In this document: positions 62,253 through 64,000 of the stretch, piece by piece
How the letters are laid out: each line of letters opens with the position of its first letter
Numbering within the stretch: position 1 is the first letter of the stretch
Assembly (NCBI GenBank): GCA_002697535.1
Contig: NZWE01000024.1
Location: forward strand, 40,700-104,699
Direction of reading: 5' to 3'
DNA length: 64,000 nt
Source of the DNA: Actinomycetota bacterium
GTDB lineage: Bacteria; Margulisbacteria; Marinamargulisbacteria; GCA-2716485; GCA-002719695
Notes under the pieces: model-generated
Told to the model about the DNA's origin: nothing
Databases searched by the model: none
What the model saw: only the letters and a program-made list of their open reading frames with translations
Position numbers and translations under genes: made by a program

Positions 62253-64000
62253 ATGTTTTCTTGTTTTATTCGTTACCTTGTTTTTTTCTTTTTCTTGTTT
62301 TCCTTTTCGAATTTTTCTTTTTCTCAACCTTCTGAATGGTTTCCTACTCTCAATACGACGACTTCTGCTTATAAATTAACAAAACCGATTATAACCAAAA
62401 ATCAGGCTTCGTTTGTTCCTTTAGTTGAACTTAAGTCACTATTTGGTTTTCGTGTTTCGTTTAACCACAAACTATCTGGTTACCTCTTCAAAAAAGGTGA
62501 TCTCTCTCTCTTCTTTCCTACTAATTCCTCTGAAGTATGGTTAAACCATTCAAAACACTTTCTATCTCAGCCTTCTTTTTTTGATAATTCATGTTTATAT
62601 ATTCCTTTAGCTGACTTTGCTTTATTACTTGGTTACTCCATTACAAAAACAGAGCATTCTATTTTTTTTACTCCTTCTAAATCCTATTCGTTTTCCTCTT
62701 CTTCTCCTCTCGTATCGTTTCAAAAACGGCATGTTGATTCTACTCTGTTAAAATTTAAAGATCTGTCCTCTATTTCTCATGTTTTGTATAAACACAAGCA
62801 TATTAAACTTTCTCAATCGCTTCATGATATTAACTCTATAACTTATATTGATCCTACTTTATTTTTTTCAACATTAGGCTATAAAAAAACCATATCTAAA
62901 AAGGGTATACGATTATCTTATAATGATATCTCGTATTTTATTCCCTTTTCTTCTCGTATTTGGTCTATTACCATCAATAATCAAACATCTCATTTTCTTT
63001 CTGAAGCACCTCTTATTCAAAAACAATCATTATTATTTCCGCTCTCTTCTCTTCTTTCATTTTTAGACTATTCGCTTCATCATAATTTTGTTACATCTTC
63101 TTTGGAACTTCTTGATAATATTCATGGCATTTCACTCCAAGGCGTGGCCGATCCTTTTTCTATTAAAATTCTATCTCGTCATACCTTATTAACTGATTTT
63201 GATGTAAATTCTTCACTTGGTTTTATTCAGGTTTTTAATATTCCATTTTCAGTTATATATGCACCTTCATCCATAACCCCCCACGCAAACCCTTATGTTT
63301 CTAAACTGTCCACCCGCCCTCTCAATTATACCTTTGAACAAATGCATGCTAACCCTAAATTAATGGGGAAAAAACAAACAGAAATTACGCTTCATTTAAC
63401 AAATAAAGCTTCCTTTTATCCTCATTCTCACCCTAATGGCTTATTTTTATCTCAAAATAAAATTCTTGAAAAATTCTCCATTAAAGAAAATTCTAGAATG
63501 TATCGAATTACCATCTCTGGCTTCGATATAGATTCTCCTGCTATCATCAAAGAGTCTGGTAAACTTATTTTTGATTTTCCTAATACGATTACCCTTCTTA
63601 ACCCACTCAAGCGTATTAATGATTCTAATTTTCGTTCTATTCGCACATCGCAACTTTCTTTTGCTCCCCTAGTTTCTCGTTTTGTTTTAGATTTTAATAC
63701 AAAAATTCCTACTTATTCTATTGAAAAAAAGAAACATAATTACATTATTACCTTTAAAAAAAGTAAAGCGCCTATTGTTGCTAAATCATCAAAACAAAAA
63801 TCTAAATCTACCACTCGTTCTATTCGTAATAAAGTTATTATTCTTGATGCAGGGCATGGTGGTCGTGATCCAGGGGCTATTTCTGGCAAATCTTTTTATG
63901 AAAAAAAATATACTCTTGATGTGGTTAATCGGGTGAAAAACATGTTAGAAAAAGAAGGAGCTTACGTTATTTTAACGCGTAATGGTGATTATACTCGTAG
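62253..64000 (+). CDS. N-acetylmuramoyl-L-alanine amidase, 3' end beyond the window
   Basis: A reading frame of 582 codons runs off the right edge. Residues 1-24 form a signal peptide (MFSCFIRYLVFFFFLFSFSN). Two copies of a copper-amine-oxidase-N-like/SLH-type small beta domain follow (about 40-150 and 165-280), then an AMIN-like beta domain (about 365-470). The Amidase_3 zinc domain begins at about 527 with VIILDAGHGGRDPGAISG, where His and the later Glu (FYEKKYTLDV) are zinc ligands. The enzyme would cut the peptide from glycan in periplasmic peptidoglycan during cell separation. The last zinc ligand and the catalytic Glu lie outside the window. Confidence 0.9.
   Translation, partial: MFSCFIRYLVFFFFLFSFSNFSFSQPSEWFPTLNTTTSAYKLTKPIITKNQASFVPLVELKSLFGFRVSFNHKLSGYLFKKGDLSLFFPTNSSEVWLNHSKHFLSQPSFFDNSCLYIPLADFALLLGYSITKTEHSIFFTPSKSYSFSSSSPLVSFQKRHVDSTLLKFKDLSSISHVLYKHKHIKLSQSLHDINSITYIDPTLFFSTLGYKKTISKKGIRLSYNDISYFIPFSSRIWSITINNQTSHFLSEAPLIQKQSLLFPLSSLLSFLDYSLHHNFVTSSLELLDNIHGISLQGVADPFSIKILSRHTLLTDFDVNSSLGFIQVFNIPFSVIYAPSSITPHANPYVSKLSTRPLNYTFEQMHANPKLMGKKQTEITLHLTNKASFYPHSHPNGLFLSQNKILEKFSIKENSRMYRITISGFDIDSPAIIKESGKLIFDFPNTITLLNPLKRINDSNFRSIRTSQLSFAPLVSRFVLDFNTKIPTYSIEKKKHNYIITFKKSKAPIVAKSSKQKSKSTTRSIRNKVIILDAGHGGRDPGAISGKSFYEKKYTLDVVNRVKNMLEKEGAYVILTRNGDYTR

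Overview
The window is AT-rich (roughly one third G+C by eye), densely packed bacterial chromosome using the standard bacterial code. The cell is a diderm: there are several signal-peptide proteins that look like outer-membrane beta-barrels, a lipobox lipoprotein, Lgt, a class A PBP and a periplasmic-type amidase. It has a FliH/FliI/FliJ export-ATPase module and ClpC rather than ClpA. That combination, with the AT-rich single-copy housekeeping genes, would fit an uncultured diderm lineage such as the Margulisbacteria (sister to Cyanobacteria). This assignment is a guess from gene content; no 16S rRNA or ribosomal protein is present to test it.

Layout. 0-2.4 kb: ilvB-ilvN (minus). 2.6-9.2 kb (plus): an exported barrel-like protein, then a translationally coupled lipid-modification operon (FAD oxidoreductase, a DUF1365-cyclopropane synthase fusion, a DUF1295 membrane protein, a second cyclopropane-synthase-like methyltransferase) and a lipoate-ligase-family protein. 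9.2-13.8 kb (minus): clpX, clpP, tig, folC. 13.9-18.9 kb: tRNA-Arg(TCT), a G+C-rich probable structured RNA, a DUF1289 protein, a CobW GTPase/WD40 pair, and an inserted segment bounded by a 65-bp perfect direct repeat that carries a eukaryotic-like kinase and a decayed glycosyltransferase fragment. 19-26.6 kb: two glycosyltransferases, a phosphopantetheinyl transferase, two EamA transporters, fructose-1,6-bisphosphatase, a deleted galE relic and a hemerythrin-like protein. 26.6-33.3 kb (minus): aroC, bolA, two exported proteins, fliJ-fliI-fliH. 33.4-44.2 kb: lgt (plus), then on the minus strand a lipoprotein, trxB, PBP1A, metG, tyrS, a PgsA-PssA fusion, msrA and a barrel protein. 44.5-55.6 kb: mnmG (plus), then a PAS-rich histidine kinase/response regulator pair, two uncharacterised genes, radA and clpC (minus). 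55.7-64 kb (plus): queA, a giant 1833-residue exported protein, and the first part of an N-acetylmuramoyl-L-alanine amidase cut by the window edge.

The most unusual global property is promoter architecture. In more than a dozen genes that begin a transcription unit, a TAnnnT -10 box lies only 6-10 bases before the start codon and usually without a Shine-Dalgarno sequence, which predicts leaderless mRNAs. Other genes have strong Shine-Dalgarno sequences (exported proteins, trxB, clpP, the kinase). Other notable items are the PgsA-PssA fusion, the DUF1365-CFA synthase fusion, the repeat-bounded kinase insertion with a G9 tract at its ribosome binding site, the giant barrel-like protein with six degenerate plug-like repeats, and a probable ATT start that would give MsrA a signal peptide.
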